The notes: generated by a model not told the origin, from the sequence alone. Numbered from the stretch's first letter, positions 6,961 to 16,305 are shown. The stretch is DNA of 53,730 nt from Lachnospiraceae bacterium (GCA_021202635.1 JAJQCQ010000053.1:1-53730); one strand, 5' to 3'. Numbers and translations: made by a program.

Positions 6961-7782
6961 TCATGCTGTGACCAGTAGCTTTTTGGCCTCGTTTACGCCT
7001 TTGATGTAATCCTCCAGCTTCGGAAGATGCTCCACGAGAACGGGAAGATCGAAACTGAGCTTCTGGATTTCTTCCAGGTAGAGGGGCAGGTCCATCTGTC
7101 CTTCCCCGATGGGGACTTCACGGATCGCTACGGTCGTGCCGGGCAGCAGGATGCAGTCCTTGATATGGCAGCTTTTGATGTAAGGCCCCAGGAGCGCAAA
7201 GGATTTGCGGATCAGTTCATCCATATGTGTGTAGGTATAAGGGTCCCTGATGAAATTGATAACGTCCATGTGTACGGCAAATTCTTTGCGGTTTACATCG
7301 CCAAGCAGCTGCAGGTATTGTTCGGGCGTGTCCGGAACCATCCACTGCATGGGTTCCAGGGTGAAGAAGGTATGGGTCGGCCGGACTTCGTCGCAGAGCC
7401 ACTGGATCAGTTCGACGGTTTTCTGATAGCTGGCGATGTCAAAGTTTTCTCTGTAGCAGCCGCTCCAGATTTCCCCAAAGGCGCCCGACACATTGACGCA
7501 GCAGTCGGCCTGGATATAATCGGCCAGGGCAAGCTGCTCTTTGCTGCGCTGCTTTACCCTCTCGGCCTTCTGCTCGTCTGGCTGGAAGGGCGAATCCCAG
7601 ATGCCGACCTCCGCGATGCGGATGTCCCGATCTCTGGCGGCTTTTACGTAGGCATCGATCACAGAGACCGGTTCTGTATAATCGACCGGGAACGAGACGG
7701 CATGGCAGCCGTTCTTTTCCAGAATTTCCGCCCATTCTTCCGGAGAAGAGTGGGGGAAGGAGGTATTGATTCCGATTCTCAT
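6961..7782 (-). CDS. Sugar phosphate isomerase/epimerase-like TIM-barrel protein
   Basis: A 273-residue protein of the AP-endonuclease-2/xylose-isomerase-like barrel family. It has the family's metal-ligand pattern: a Glu in FTLEPM, an HMD (AVHMDVIN), a HIKDC segment, and a late Glu in VLVEHLP. Members isomerise or epimerise sugars, inositols or related acids; the substrate cannot be read from sequence. It is the last gene of the minus-strand polysaccharide locus, 150 bp after the GH43 gene, which suggests it processes the released sugar. The gap contains a small AACCAG/CTGGTT hairpin. The start has a CTCCTTTCT complement (AGAAAGGAG). Confidence 0.75.
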   Translation of the reverse strand: MRIGINTSFPHSSPEEWAEILEKNGCHAVSFPVDYTEPVSVIDAYVKAARDRDIRIAEVGIWDSPFQPDEQKAERVKQRSKEQLALADYIQADCCVNVSGAFGEIWSGCYRENFDIASYQKTVELIQWLCDEVRPTHTFFTLEPMQWMVPDTPEQYLQLLGDVNRKEFAVHMDVINFIRDPYTYTHMDELIRKSFALLGPYIKSCHIKDCILLPGTTVAIREVPIGEGQMDLPLYLEEIQKLSFDLPVLVEHLPKLEDYIKGVNEAKKLLVTA

Positions 7783-7932
7783 AGGTACAGGCTCCTTTCT
7801 TATTCACAGGTCTGCCAGTTCCCGTTTCCAACCAGAAAAAGAACAGTGATTGGCTCTGGTTACTGGTCACGCCTGTAAGGGAAAAATGGACGTAAATCCG
7901 ATCAGGGGAGCGAACGGTTACCGGATCTGTAT

Positions 7933-9552
7933 TTATTCTATCAATTGCTCCATACTCACCTCTACTTTCGATACCTTCAGACTGCCCGGCGTGCTGCCTG
8001 CCATCTGCCGGTGTGAGGCAAACAATCCGTATTTCGCGCCAACCCATACGCCCGGCGTGAAGGAGAAGCGTTCACCGACAGTGCGCCATACGCCGGTCAC
8101 ATCCGGGAAGTAAAACTGTCCGGTGCCATCGGCGAATACCTGCATGCCGACGGAGGCAGGTCCCTGGGATACGGCTCCATAGCGCGTGGCTGCCTCATCG
8201 CCGCCGATCGTTCCGGAGATTTGGGTCAGATAGAGGGCGTCCCCCTCTTTTTCAAAAGCAAGGGCGGTGTAGAATCGCCCGAAGGAGATCAGTCCGGCGG
8301 TATCCCCTTCCTTTAAATCAGAGAGATCGAGCTGTATGCGCACGGTAAACGCCGGAGCGGTCCATTTTTGTAAAAGCAGATGCGCCGCGTTACAAAGCGG
8401 TCCGTCACAGTGCTGCGCGAACAGGCGCAGACCCGGCTGCTCCAGACGATACCAGCTGTCCCGATGGTTGGCGTTCCACTGCCATTGCAGACACAGGCGA
8501 GTGCCGGTGAAGTCGTCACTGTCGGCCGGAGAATAGATGGCGTTTTCCTCTGATCTGGAAATCTGGTTTTCCGAATGGGAAACAGCATTTGCAGATATCG
8601 GGTTTTCTGAACCGGAGGCATCGTTATTACACCCGCAGTCCGGCTTCCGGTAAACGCTTACGGGTACGCCGTAGCCTTCTCCGGTGTCGGCGCCGATGAC
8701 CGGCCAGTCGTTTTCCCAGCGCATGGGCTGCAGGTGGACGATGCGCCCTGCGTTTCCGACATCCTGAAAATGGATGAACCAGTCTTCTCCGGAGAGGGTG
8801 GTGGTCCAGCCGCCCTGGTGAGGCCCGTTGATGGCGGAATCACCTTGCATCATGACGATTTTTTCTTCATAGGGACCGTAAACATTCCGGGAGCGGAGAG
8901 CGGTCTGCCAGCCGGTTTTGACGCTTCCGGCCGGCGCCAGTATATAGTAATAGCCATTTCTTTTATAGAATTTCGGACCCTCGATGGTCGGCTGCGTGTT
9001 GTGTCCGTCAAAGACATCGACGCCATCGTCCAGAAGCCGCTCGCCGTCAGGGCTCATGGGACTGACGTGCAGGATGCTTTTGATGCCGGAGCGGCTTTTG
9101 GCAAATGCGTTTACCAGCCACGCCCGGCCATCGTCGTCCCAGAGCGGACAGGGATCGATCCAGCCCTTTGCTGCTTTTACACAGACAGGCTTTGACCAGG
9201 GACCGGCCGCATCCTTCGCCTTGCACATGAAAATTCCTTCATCGGGCATGGGGTAGTAAACATAGAAAAATCCGTCATGATAGCGGATCGCGGGTGCCCA
9301 GACGCCGTGTCCATGCTGCGGTTTTTCGTAACCGGGTTCGTCGATCTGCTCCAGCACATAGGAGAGCATTTCCCAATTAACGAGGTCCTTTGAGTGAAGC
9401 ACCGGCAGGGCAGGCGTATTGCAAAAGCTGGATGCCACCAGATAGTAATCCCCGCCGACCCGAACCACATCCGGGTCGGAGTAATCCGTATACAGGATGG
9501 GATTCCGGTAAGTCCCGTCCCCGTTATCCGCATTCCATGTCCAATTTTTCAT
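7933..9552 (-). CDS. Glycoside hydrolase family 43 (beta-xylosidase / arabinofuranosidase type)
   Basis: A 539-residue protein with an N-terminal five-bladed propeller and a C-terminal lectin-like domain. The GH43 catalytic residues are visible: general base Asp26 (YSDPDV), pKa-tuning Asp133 (GWIDPCPLWDD) and general acid Glu191 (IEGPKFY). There is no signal peptide, so it probably acts in the cytoplasm on imported oligosaccharides. Residues ~305-346, between the domains, form a Ser/Asn/Glu-rich linker with SENPIS and SENQIS repeats. The preceding ABC permease genes supply its substrate. Specificity (xylo-oligosaccharides, arabinan or mixed) is not decided by the sequence. Confidence 0.9.
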   Translation of the reverse strand: MKNWTWNADNGDGTYRNPILYTDYSDPDVVRVGGDYYLVASSFCNTPALPVLHSKDLVNWEMLSYVLEQIDEPGYEKPQHGHGVWAPAIRYHDGFFYVYYPMPDEGIFMCKAKDAAGPWSKPVCVKAAKGWIDPCPLWDDDGRAWLVNAFAKSRSGIKSILHVSPMSPDGERLLDDGVDVFDGHNTQPTIEGPKFYKRNGYYYILAPAGSVKTGWQTALRSRNVYGPYEEKIVMMQGDSAINGPHQGGWTTTLSGEDWFIHFQDVGNAGRIVHLQPMRWENDWPVIGADTGEGYGVPVSVYRKPDCGCNNDASGSENPISANAVSHSENQISRSEENAIYSPADSDDFTGTRLCLQWQWNANHRDSWYRLEQPGLRLFAQHCDGPLCNAAHLLLQKWTAPAFTVRIQLDLSDLKEGDTAGLISFGRFYTALAFEKEGDALYLTQISGTIGGDEAATRYGAVSQGPASVGMQVFADGTGQFYFPDVTGVWRTVGERFSFTPGVWVGAKYGLFASHRQMAGSTPGSLKVSKVEVSMEQLIE

Positions 9553-9626
9553 TTGATATTCTCCCTGTAGCTGTTCGTGTTTTCACGATTGTTTTTTCCA
9601 GATATCTTTGATCAGTCTCTGACTGC

Positions 9627-10472
9627 TTATCCCTTCAGTCCGCTGGTAGCTATGCCTTCTACGAAGTATTTCTGTGCGGAGAAGAAGAGGATAATCAATG
9701 GTACCACAGCAACAAAGGCCATGGCAAGTACTTTTCCCCATACAACGACCGATTCCGCATCCAGCGACAGCCGTAGAGCCAGGGAGACGGTGTATTTTTT
9801 CACCGAGTTAATGTAAATCAGGGAATTGAAATAATCGTTATACGTCCACATAAACTGGAACAGTGCAGCTGAGAACATGGCCGGTTTCATCAGCGGCAGC
9901 AGAATCTGGTAAAAGACCCGGAAGGTGCCGCAGCCGTCGATGTAGGCCGACTCGTCCAGCTCGCGCGGCAGTCCACGCATGAACTGGATTAACATGTAGC
10001 TGAAGAACGGGTTGCAGGCCAGGATCGCCGGTACATAAAATGGCAGGTAGGAATCCAGCCAGTGAAGCTTGTTGTACAGCATATACCGGGGAATGATGAT
10101 GGTGGAGTTCGGAAGCATCAGGGCCGCGATCAGAATGGCAAAAAGGATTTTTTTGCCGGGAAAGCGGAATCTGGCGAAGCCGTAAGCCACCAGAGAGCTG
10201 GATATAATAGTAAACAGCGTCGTCGGGATTACGAGAATCGCGGTGTTGATAAAATATTTGGTATACGGTATGACGGTCCCTGTCCAGCCCTCGATGTAGT
10301 TTTTCAGACTGAAGGAGGAGGGCAGCAGGGCAGTGGTTCCAAAGATTTCTTCGTTTGTCTTAAAGGTCGCAAAGAACATCCAGATGATCGGATACAGGAG
10401 TACCACGCCGATCACAAGGATCACCAGATAGGAGCCGACCAGATTGAGTTTTTTCTTTTGCTCTTTTGTCAT
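9627..10472 (-). CDS. Carbohydrate ABC transporter permease (MalG type)
   Basis: A 281-residue membrane protein with about six transmembrane helices. The EAA loop that docks the ATPase is visible (ELDESAYIDGCGTFRVF, near residue 190). The start at 10472 (MTKEQKKK) has AGGAGG 10 nt upstream; a longer frame from 10493 has no ribosome site. It follows the MalF-type permease by 17 bp. No ATPase subunit is encoded in the locus, so a shared MsmK/UgpC-type ATPase elsewhere probably energises it. Confidence 0.92.
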   Translation of the reverse strand: MTKEQKKKLNLVGSYLVILVIGVVLLYPIIWMFFATFKTNEEIFGTTALLPSSFSLKNYIEGWTGTVIPYTKYFINTAILVIPTTLFTIISSSLVAYGFARFRFPGKKILFAILIAALMLPNSTIIIPRYMLYNKLHWLDSYLPFYVPAILACNPFFSYMLIQFMRGLPRELDESAYIDGCGTFRVFYQILLPLMKPAMFSAALFQFMWTYNDYFNSLIYINSVKKYTVSLALRLSLDAESVVVWGKVLAMAFVAVVPLIILFFSAQKYFVEGIATSGLKG

Positions 10473-10489
10473 TGCTTGTTCCCTCCTTA

Positions 10490-11398
10490 TCAAAATACAT
10501 CACTGTCTTCGTAATACACCCAGGTATTCGAAAAACGGAATAACAGCAGTGTGACTACGAGAATAATGGCGAACATGACCCAGGAAATGGCGGATGCATA
10601 CCCCATCTTAAAGTAAGAGAAACCTTCCTTATACAGCTTCAGACCCAGCAGATAGGTCGCTTTCAGAGGGCCGCCATCGGTAATGACAGCAGCGGAGGTA
10701 TAGGCCTGCAGTGCATTGATGGTCTGCATGATCATATTAAAGAAGATAATAGAGGTGATCTGCGGAACCGTAATGCTGAAGAATTTGCGGATTTTTCCTG
10801 CTCCGTCAATGGAAGCCGCCTCGTATAATTCCTTTGGAACCTGCTTGAGCGCTGCCAGGAACATGACCATGGAGGAACCAAACTGCCAGATTTCCAGCAT
10901 ACAGATGGTTTTCAGGGCGACATTTGGATTCCCCAGCCAGCTGACGCTGGAGATGCCGATGGAATTTAAAAGGGCATTTACGACGCCATTATCCATGAAC
11001 ATAACCTTCCAGAGCATGGCAATGGCTATGCTGCCGCCGAAGAGGGAGGGAATGTAGTAAAAGGTACGGATCAGATTGATCCCCTTGATGTCCCGATTTA
11101 AGAATACCGCTACCGCCAGGGCGAGAATCAGTTTGCCCGGCACGGTCATCAGGGTAAAGCGGATGGTTGCGGACAGAGAGGTGATGAATTCTTTATCTGC
11201 GGTAAACAGTGTGATGTAGTTTTTCAAACCGGCCCATACAGGACTGGATGTGATCTGATAATCGGTAAAGGAATAGTACAGAGAGCTCAGAAACGGGTAG
11301 AGCTGAAGCACGCACAGGCCAATCAGCCACGGCGCGAGGTAAATAAACGCGTGATAATCCCGTCTCCGGTAGGCGCGAATTTTTTTCTTTCCATTCAT
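10490..11398 (-). CDS. Sugar ABC transporter permease (MalF/UgpA type)
   Basis: A 302-residue inner membrane protein beginning MNGKKKIRAYRRRDYHAF, with six or so hydrophobic segments and an EAA loop (ELYEAASIDGAGKIRKFF). The start at 11398 has GGAGG 8 nt upstream; the open frame to 11557 lacks a ribosome site. It pairs with the MalG-type permease to form the channel and receives substrate from the binding protein at 11773-13116. The two are separated by a 374-bp gap with hairpins, which would allow the binding protein to be made in excess. Confidence 0.92.
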   Translation of the reverse strand: MNGKKKIRAYRRRDYHAFIYLAPWLIGLCVLQLYPFLSSLYYSFTDYQITSSPVWAGLKNYITLFTADKEFITSLSATIRFTLMTVPGKLILALAVAVFLNRDIKGINLIRTFYYIPSLFGGSIAIAMLWKVMFMDNGVVNALLNSIGISSVSWLGNPNVALKTICMLEIWQFGSSMVMFLAALKQVPKELYEAASIDGAGKIRKFFSITVPQITSIIFFNMIMQTINALQAYTSAAVITDGGPLKATYLLGLKLYKEGFSYFKMGYASAISWVMFAIILVVTLLLFRFSNTWVYYEDSDVF

Positions 11399-11546
11399 AA
11401 CGGGTACCTCCGGTGATTTTTTGTTTCCCGCGAAGAAACGAGCCAGGCAGACACGTTTGCGCGGGCATTTAACTGACCTGACAGAAAGGTGTACGGATGG
11501 GCAGAGCGAAAAGGGCAGCTGCGAAGATTTTGCGGTGCACTTAAGA

Positions 11547-11579
11547 AAGGCTGCCACACGTCTGTTTTGCGGCAGCCTT
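11547..11579 (-). terminator. Hairpin (attenuator/terminator) between binding protein and permease genes
   Basis: AAGGCTGCC and GGCAGCCTT form a perfect 9-bp stem with a 15-nt loop. On the minus strand it is followed by a weak T-rich run (TTTCTT). It lies 190 bp after the binding-protein stop and 150 bp before the permease start. Confidence 0.55.
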
Positions 11580-11673
11580 GTCGTTTCTGTCTATCTGATT
11601 TTTGCCTGTCAGGGGAATATGAGTTTTTCGTTTACTGTTCACACCCCGACCATGCGCTTGCTGCGTGGTCAGA

Positions 11674-11752
11674 GCCTATCCCACACGTAATGTGTGGAAT
11701 GCCACCCGGCGAGGGCCTATCCCGCACGAAGTGTGGGATGCCACCCGGCGAG
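11674..11752. repeat. Tandem 41-bp hairpin repeat, two copies
   Basis: Two direct copies (11674-11713 and 11715-11752) share GCCTATCCC, a palindrome around CACAC/GTGTGG or CGCAC/GTGTGG, and ATGCCACCCGGCGAG. Each copy folds into a small stem. They sit just after the binding-protein stop codon, where such stems often protect or terminate the upstream mRNA. The rest of the 11399-11772 gap shows only the hairpin at 11547-11579. Confidence 0.7.
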
Positions 11753-11772
11753 GGGCAAAAACGTAGATGTTA

Positions 11773-13116
11773 TTAAAGCAGCATTTCCAGCTGAGCAACC
11801 ATATCGGCCGCAGCATCCGCCGGTGTGCTTGCGCCATAGCCAACGGTCTCGATGGCGTCGGTCACGATGGTCTTTCCTTCTTCAGAAGAGGCGTAGCGGT
11901 CCGGTGTCAGTCCGCCGTAAGCCGAGCAGATATTTGCCGCTTCCATCAGGATTTCGTCAAGCGTACCGTCTTCGGTGCAAATCTCGCGGGCTTTCTCGGT
12001 CGCCGGTACGGAACGGGTGCATGCCAGTGTGGACATGGATTCCGGATTGTTAAAGAAGTAGTCAAGGAAAAGCATAGCCGCCTCAATGTTAGAGCTGGTG
12101 GAAGTCACTGCGATTACCTGCGGGCAGTTCGCTGTCCAGCCTGCATCCAGTGCGCCGTCCAACATCGGAAGATTGCCAACGGACCAGGTAGCGCTTTCGT
12201 TTGCGGCCATCATGACACTCATGGTAGAAACATGTGCGAAGGAGCACACATATTTGCTGTTGATCCAGTTTGGATCGGACTGCAGGTTGTCTCCGTCATA
12301 CGCTGCCGTATAGGAAGCCGGAGCGATTACCTCTTCATCATAAAGCCGCTGGATATAATCCAGACAGGTTTCCGCCTGCTCAGCTGTGAGGTTTAAGACG
12401 CCGTTGTCAACGTCAAAGACGGTCTGACCGGTCAGCTGCTTTGCGTAGTTAAAGAAAATAAAGGTCGAAAGATAAGTCTTGTTTGCGCACATCAGATACA
12501 TGGAATCGTCGTATTCACGCACCAGCTTGCCCCACTCGATCAGGTCTTCCCAGGTATAATCGCCGGTAAAGTCAAGGCCGATGGCGTCAGCAAGCTCCTG
12601 GTTGACCAGCAGAGCCGGTCCTGCGATACCGGTCGGGATGCCGAGCTGCTGTCCGTCATAATAACCGTTGATCTGCAGACGCAGGAAGGACTCATCATAG
12701 TTCGAAAAATCAAATCCATACTCGTCATAGCTTACGAAATAGTCCGGGTTGGTCGCTACGTAGGTCGGCATGTACTCCGGGTCAATCTGGACGATATCCG
12801 GTGCTGTCCCGCTGGCCAGCTGTGTCGCCAGCTTGTCATTGTAGCCATCGCTGCTGCCGTATTCTGCTTCAATCTGGATGGTCGGATAATCGGCCTCGAA
12901 CGCCTCGATTACCGCCAGTGTAGCAGCCAGTCTTTCATCGCCGCCCCACCAGCTGAAGCGAAGTGTCGCATCCTCACCGGTGTATTCCACTTTCTCCCAT
13001 GTGCTGTCGGACTCCTCTGCCATAACAAGAGAGCTGCCTGTGAACCCTGCCAGTGCCATACCTGCCATGCCGGCCGCCGAGCCGCGCAAAAAGTCTCTTC
13101 TGGATATTGTCTTCAT
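11773..13116 (-). CDS. Extracellular sugar-binding protein with Tat-type signal
   Basis: A 447-residue solute-binding protein of the MalE/UgpB type. The N-terminus (TISRRDFLRGSAAG) carries a twin-arginine motif followed by a hydrophobic stretch and a possible signal peptidase I site (LVMA before EES). The usual lipoprotein Cys is absent: the segment reads MALAGF where LAGC would be expected. The start at 13116 has AGGAGG 8 nt upstream. It is the first gene of the transport set and lies directly behind a two-component system, so it is probably the induced gene. The ligand is likely an oligosaccharide cleaved by the GH43 enzyme. Confidence 0.9.
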   Translation of the reverse strand: MKTISRRDFLRGSAAGMAGMALAGFTGSSLVMAEESDSTWEKVEYTGEDATLRFSWWGGDERLAATLAVIEAFEADYPTIQIEAEYGSSDGYNDKLATQLASGTAPDIVQIDPEYMPTYVATNPDYFVSYDEYGFDFSNYDESFLRLQINGYYDGQQLGIPTGIAGPALLVNQELADAIGLDFTGDYTWEDLIEWGKLVREYDDSMYLMCANKTYLSTFIFFNYAKQLTGQTVFDVDNGVLNLTAEQAETCLDYIQRLYDEEVIAPASYTAAYDGDNLQSDPNWINSKYVCSFAHVSTMSVMMAANESATWSVGNLPMLDGALDAGWTANCPQVIAVTSTSSNIEAAMLFLDYFFNNPESMSTLACTRSVPATEKAREICTEDGTLDEILMEAANICSAYGGLTPDRYASSEEGKTIVTDAIETVGYGASTPADAAADMVAQLEMLL

Positions 13117-13164
13117 TGTGTATTCCTCCTTATGATTCGCTTTGTCCGCGAGATTTGAGCTGCG

Positions 13165-13191
13165 GGTACTGTTCCGTACCTGAACAGTACC
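13165..13191. promoter_or_regulatory. Perfect 10-bp inverted repeat upstream of the binding-protein gene
   Basis: GGTACTGTTC and GAACAGTACC flank a 7-bp centre, about 50 bp before the binding-protein start. It could be an operator for the neighbouring AraC-type response regulator or a 5'-UTR hairpin. Which of these it is cannot be decided from one copy. Confidence 0.55.
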
Positions 13192-13290
13192 GTCTTTGTA
13201 CTTATACTTTATCACAGGAGATTCACTGAAAACAATGCGCTCATCTTGCGATTTGGTTTCAAAATTTGCGAAAAACGCCATAAAAAGGTA

Positions 13291-15078
13291 TCATTTCTTG
13301 TCATTGTTCGTATTTTTGTACAACTCGTCCGGCTGAACCAGCGGAATATGGAACGAAATGCAACATCCAAGCCCTTCCTTCGCCTGTAATTTCAGTGCAC
13401 TTTTTTCACCATAGCGCAGGATGAGCCGCCGGTTGACATTGGTAAGGCCGATATTGCGGCTGTTTTCATCACAGATGCGTTCCCGCAGCCGGGCAAGCTC
13501 CTCTTTTGTCATGCCAGAGCCATTATCAATGACAACAAACAGCATCTGCCCGTTTCGCGGATAGACACGGACTTTTACATAGCCTTTTCGCCCACTTTCC
13601 CGCAGCCCGTGAAGGATACTGTTTTCCAGAAGCGGCTGCAGCAGCAGGCGGGGAACCTGGAAGTCCATCCATTCGTCTTCAATCTCATAGTAAACGATAA
13701 ATTCCTCTCTCAGGCGGTATTGCTGGATGGAAACATATTCCTTCAGATAACGAAGCTCCTCTGCCAGAGTGACTGTCGCGGTCGGGTCGCCGAGCGAATA
13801 TTTCAGGATGTCCGAGAGGCAGGTCAGTATTTCCGTGGCGTTTTCCGCATCTCCGGGAAGCTTGCGAATTTCCAGCTCCACCGTTTGCAGGGTGTTAAAG
13901 AGAAAATGCGGATTGATCTGGTATTGCAGGGTAGAAAGCTCCATGACCTGCTGTCGGTATTGCTTTTCTGCCAGCTGTGTATTCAGGTAGGTGGTGTTCA
14001 GAAACATACGCAGGATGTTGTTCATGATCACGCCGTATTCGTCCTGCGGCTGCTGATCCTCCTGCTCCGGAAAATTCCCCTGCTCTGCCTGTTCAAATAA
14101 ATGTAGGGTATATTCGATCTCGCGGAAGTTCCCTTTTGTCGTCACATAGGAAATCGAGACCGCAATGCCCACATCCAGCAGGAAAAACAGGACAAAAATG
14201 CCAAACAGCGGCAGCATATTGCGGATCAGGGAGATGCGTGGGATCACGGACATCAGATACAGGTGATACAATTCGTAAGACTGTACCTGGATCAGATAAT
14301 AGCCGCTGCCAAGCTTCTGCCACTTTTCGTTTTCATCCGAGTCTGCAAGGGTGAGAAGCTGCTGTTTCCTGTCTTCGGAAGAGATGTCGCTGACGATTTC
14401 GTCCTCATCGGCTGTCAGCAGGGCTCCGGTATCGTCAAACAGATATAGCTTTTCCATCGCGTTTGCGGACATACTGTTGAGACTCTCCTGGAGCTTTTGC
14501 AGATTCAGGTTTAAGACAATGACGCCGTCCTGAATCAGCATCCGGCGATAGATGGAAAGCACCTGTGTGGCGGAATCCTCGGAATAGGTGCTTTCTGTCT
14601 GTGTCCGCAGACGGGCGAGGCCTTCTGTCCCTTCTTCCATGTCAAGATATATGCTAAGCCAGCTGTCGTCCTCTTCTGAGAGGGGCAGCTTCTTCGAGGT
14701 TGAAGAAAAATAGGCGTCGTATCCGTCAAAATACAGGTAAACAGAAGATATGTAGTCATGCGACTGTACGATGCCGGATAAAAAGGTCGTGATACTGCGG
14801 ATGTAGATGGAGATGTAGTCCTCACTGGAGAGAATTTTTTTCAGAGCAACCATCATATTTGTGCTGTTGGCGACCTGGTTTTGTTCTTCCAGGACACTGT
14901 TTACGACCAGATCGAGCTGGCTGTAAAGCGCATCCAGAGAATTCTCGCCTTCCTGGGCCAGGGAGGCGGACTGCTGGCGGACGACCAGAGTGCCGAAAAA
15001 CAGGAACGCGCAGATGATGGGGATCAGAAACCAGCAGACGTACTGAACGGTACGTCGGATGAAAAAGCGACGCATCAT
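13291..15078 (-). CDS. Sensor histidine kinase, YesM type
   Basis: A 595-residue membrane kinase. It has a first membrane helix at about 12-32, an extracellular sensing region to about 290, a second helix near 290-310, a HAMP-like linker, a His_kinase domain with the phospho-acceptor in NPHFLFNTLQ, and an ATPase domain with N-box (LLLQPLLENSILHGL) and G-box (DNGSGM). The family senses extracellular sugars or the loaded binding protein and phosphorylates an AraC-type regulator. Its start (ATGATG) overlaps the regulator's stop. It lies 175 bp before the binding-protein gene. Confidence 0.93.
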   Translation of the reverse strand: MMRRFFIRRTVQYVCWFLIPIICAFLFFGTLVVRQQSASLAQEGENSLDALYSQLDLVVNSVLEEQNQVANSTNMMVALKKILSSEDYISIYIRSITTFLSGIVQSHDYISSVYLYFDGYDAYFSSTSKKLPLSEEDDSWLSIYLDMEEGTEGLARLRTQTESTYSEDSATQVLSIYRRMLIQDGVIVLNLNLQKLQESLNSMSANAMEKLYLFDDTGALLTADEDEIVSDISSEDRKQQLLTLADSDENEKWQKLGSGYYLIQVQSYELYHLYLMSVIPRISLIRNMLPLFGIFVLFFLLDVGIAVSISYVTTKGNFREIEYTLHLFEQAEQGNFPEQEDQQPQDEYGVIMNNILRMFLNTTYLNTQLAEKQYRQQVMELSTLQYQINPHFLFNTLQTVELEIRKLPGDAENATEILTCLSDILKYSLGDPTATVTLAEELRYLKEYVSIQQYRLREEFIVYYEIEDEWMDFQVPRLLLQPLLENSILHGLRESGRKGYVKVRVYPRNGQMLFVVIDNGSGMTKEELARLRERICDENSRNIGLTNVNRRLILRYGEKSALKLQAKEGLGCCISFHIPLVQPDELYKNTNNDKK

Positions 15079-15923
15079 GGTTTTGTCCCTCCTGGTTCTC
15101 TGCTGGTGCGGGTATCGGTATCCGCACCTTCATCCGTGGCTGCGCTGGCAGCGGCGGCTGTATTTGTCCTGGTATTCTCCCGGCGGTATTCGCTGGGGGA
15201 TACGCCGTAATATGCTTTGAATGCGCGGGAAAAGTTCTTCGGATTGTCATAACCGACCCGGTGCGCGATCTCATAGCTTTTGTAGCGAATATCAGAGAGC
15301 ATGGCTGCCGCTTTTTCCATGCGGGTTTTCAGAAGCAGGTCAGAAAAGCCGATGCCGCTTTTTTCTTTAAACAGCCGGGAAAGGTAGCTGGGGGAAAGGC
15401 CTACGTAGGAAGCCGCCTTCTCCAGAGAGGCGTCCTGATAGTTTTCGTTCAGGTACTGGATTACCTCATCGGTCAGACGGCTGCTGCCGCCCGGGAGGAG
15501 CGCGGATTCGTATGCGTCAGGGAAGGGCTGGCTGTTTCCGCGTTCCCTGTCGAGTTCTTCCCGTATTTTTTCAAAGCACTGCGTCAGGTCCTTGTAGTTG
15601 ATCGGTTTCAGCAGATAGTCTGTGATACGATACTGGAGTGCTTTGCGGAAGTACTCGTAATTCTTGTGGCTGCTGAAAAGTACAATCCGGATATTGGGCC
15701 AGGCGGCGATCCGGCGGCAGACCTCCAGTCCGTCCATGCCGGGCATGCGGATGTCGCAGAGGACGACATCGACGAGAGAAGCTCTTTCTTTCAGAAACTT
15801 CAGCACATCCTGTCCGTTGTAAAACTGCCCGATCACCTGAAAACCGATCTGTTCCCAGGGGAAAAGGTTGGCGATGCCTTCACAGATTTTATCTTCGTCG
15901 TCGGCGATGATCAGATGATACAT
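15075..15923 (-). CDS. AraC-type response regulator, YesN type (short)
   Basis: A 282-residue regulator with a receiver domain (acidic pair DDED near residue 8, phospho-acceptor Asp in VVLCDIRMPGMDG near 55, Lys in YLLKPINYKD near 105) and a C-terminal AraC DNA-binding domain (SPSYLSRLFKEKSG and NPKNFSRAFKAYYGVSP). It lacks the long middle region of the classic ~500-residue YesN proteins. The start at 15923 has GGAGGG 7 nt upstream. The C-terminus has a Thr/Ala-rich tail. It should control the downstream transporter and hydrolase genes with its kinase partner. Confidence 0.92.
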   Translation of the reverse strand: MYHLIIADDEDKICEGIANLFPWEQIGFQVIGQFYNGQDVLKFLKERASLVDVVLCDIRMPGMDGLEVCRRIAAWPNIRIVLFSSHKNYEYFRKALQYRITDYLLKPINYKDLTQCFEKIREELDRERGNSQPFPDAYESALLPGGSSRLTDEVIQYLNENYQDASLEKAASYVGLSPSYLSRLFKEKSGIGFSDLLLKTRMEKAAAMLSDIRYKSYEIAHRVGYDNPKNFSRAFKAYYGVSPSEYRRENTRTNTAAAASAATDEGADTDTRTSREPGGTKP

Positions 15924-16042
15924 AGTGCCCTCCGTTTTAAATTTCTGTTCTGAATCCGAAGTCATGAAAGGGATATCAGATCTGCAAACTGTGTCATTGC
16001 GAATTTTAAAACCTTCTGCTGTAAAAAATTTATATTTTTGTA

Positions 16043-16071
16043 AGTTTATCATATAAAAAAGAAACTGACAA
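16043..16071 (-). promoter_or_regulatory. Possible promoter for the two-component operon
   Basis: On the minus strand a -35 TTGTCA (16066-16071) and a -10 TAAACT (16043-16048) are 17 bp apart, about 120 bp before the regulator start. The -10 box is poor. The 15924-16305 gap otherwise holds only the divergent promoter at 16190-16218 and leader sequence. Confidence 0.35.
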
Positions 16072-16189
16072 TCTGAAAATGAACGATCGAAAATCCCAGG
16101 GCAGCGGAAAGACGATGTACGAATAGCGGTTTTATGCCATCTAAGCCAATCTTTCACGAAACCTTAATAATTCCGTTAAAAAAGCTTCC

Positions 16190-16218
16190 TTGTATTCACA
16201 GAAAAGGAATGTTATACT
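16190..16218 (+). promoter_or_regulatory. Promoter of the DUF1002 gene
   Basis: -35 TTGTAT (16190-16195) and extended -10 TGTTATACT (core 16213-16218) with a 17-bp spacer, about 90 bp before the start at 16306. Confidence 0.65.
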
Positions 16219-16305
16219 CGTACTGACAGTGTAAAAAGAACTGTGTCAGTCAGAGAACTGTCTGACGCAGACGGAAGTTTCGAACAGAAAAGGAGAGGTA
16301 AGCGT

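Noticed and set aside
7027-7878. 283-codon plus-strand frame opposite the sugar isomerase-like gene
   Set aside because: Shadow of the minus-strand gene; no family features and no start signal.
11674-11752. Tandem 41-bp repeat as a small CRISPR array
   Set aside because: Only two copies, directly adjacent with no spacers, and no cas genes; hairpin repeats explain it.
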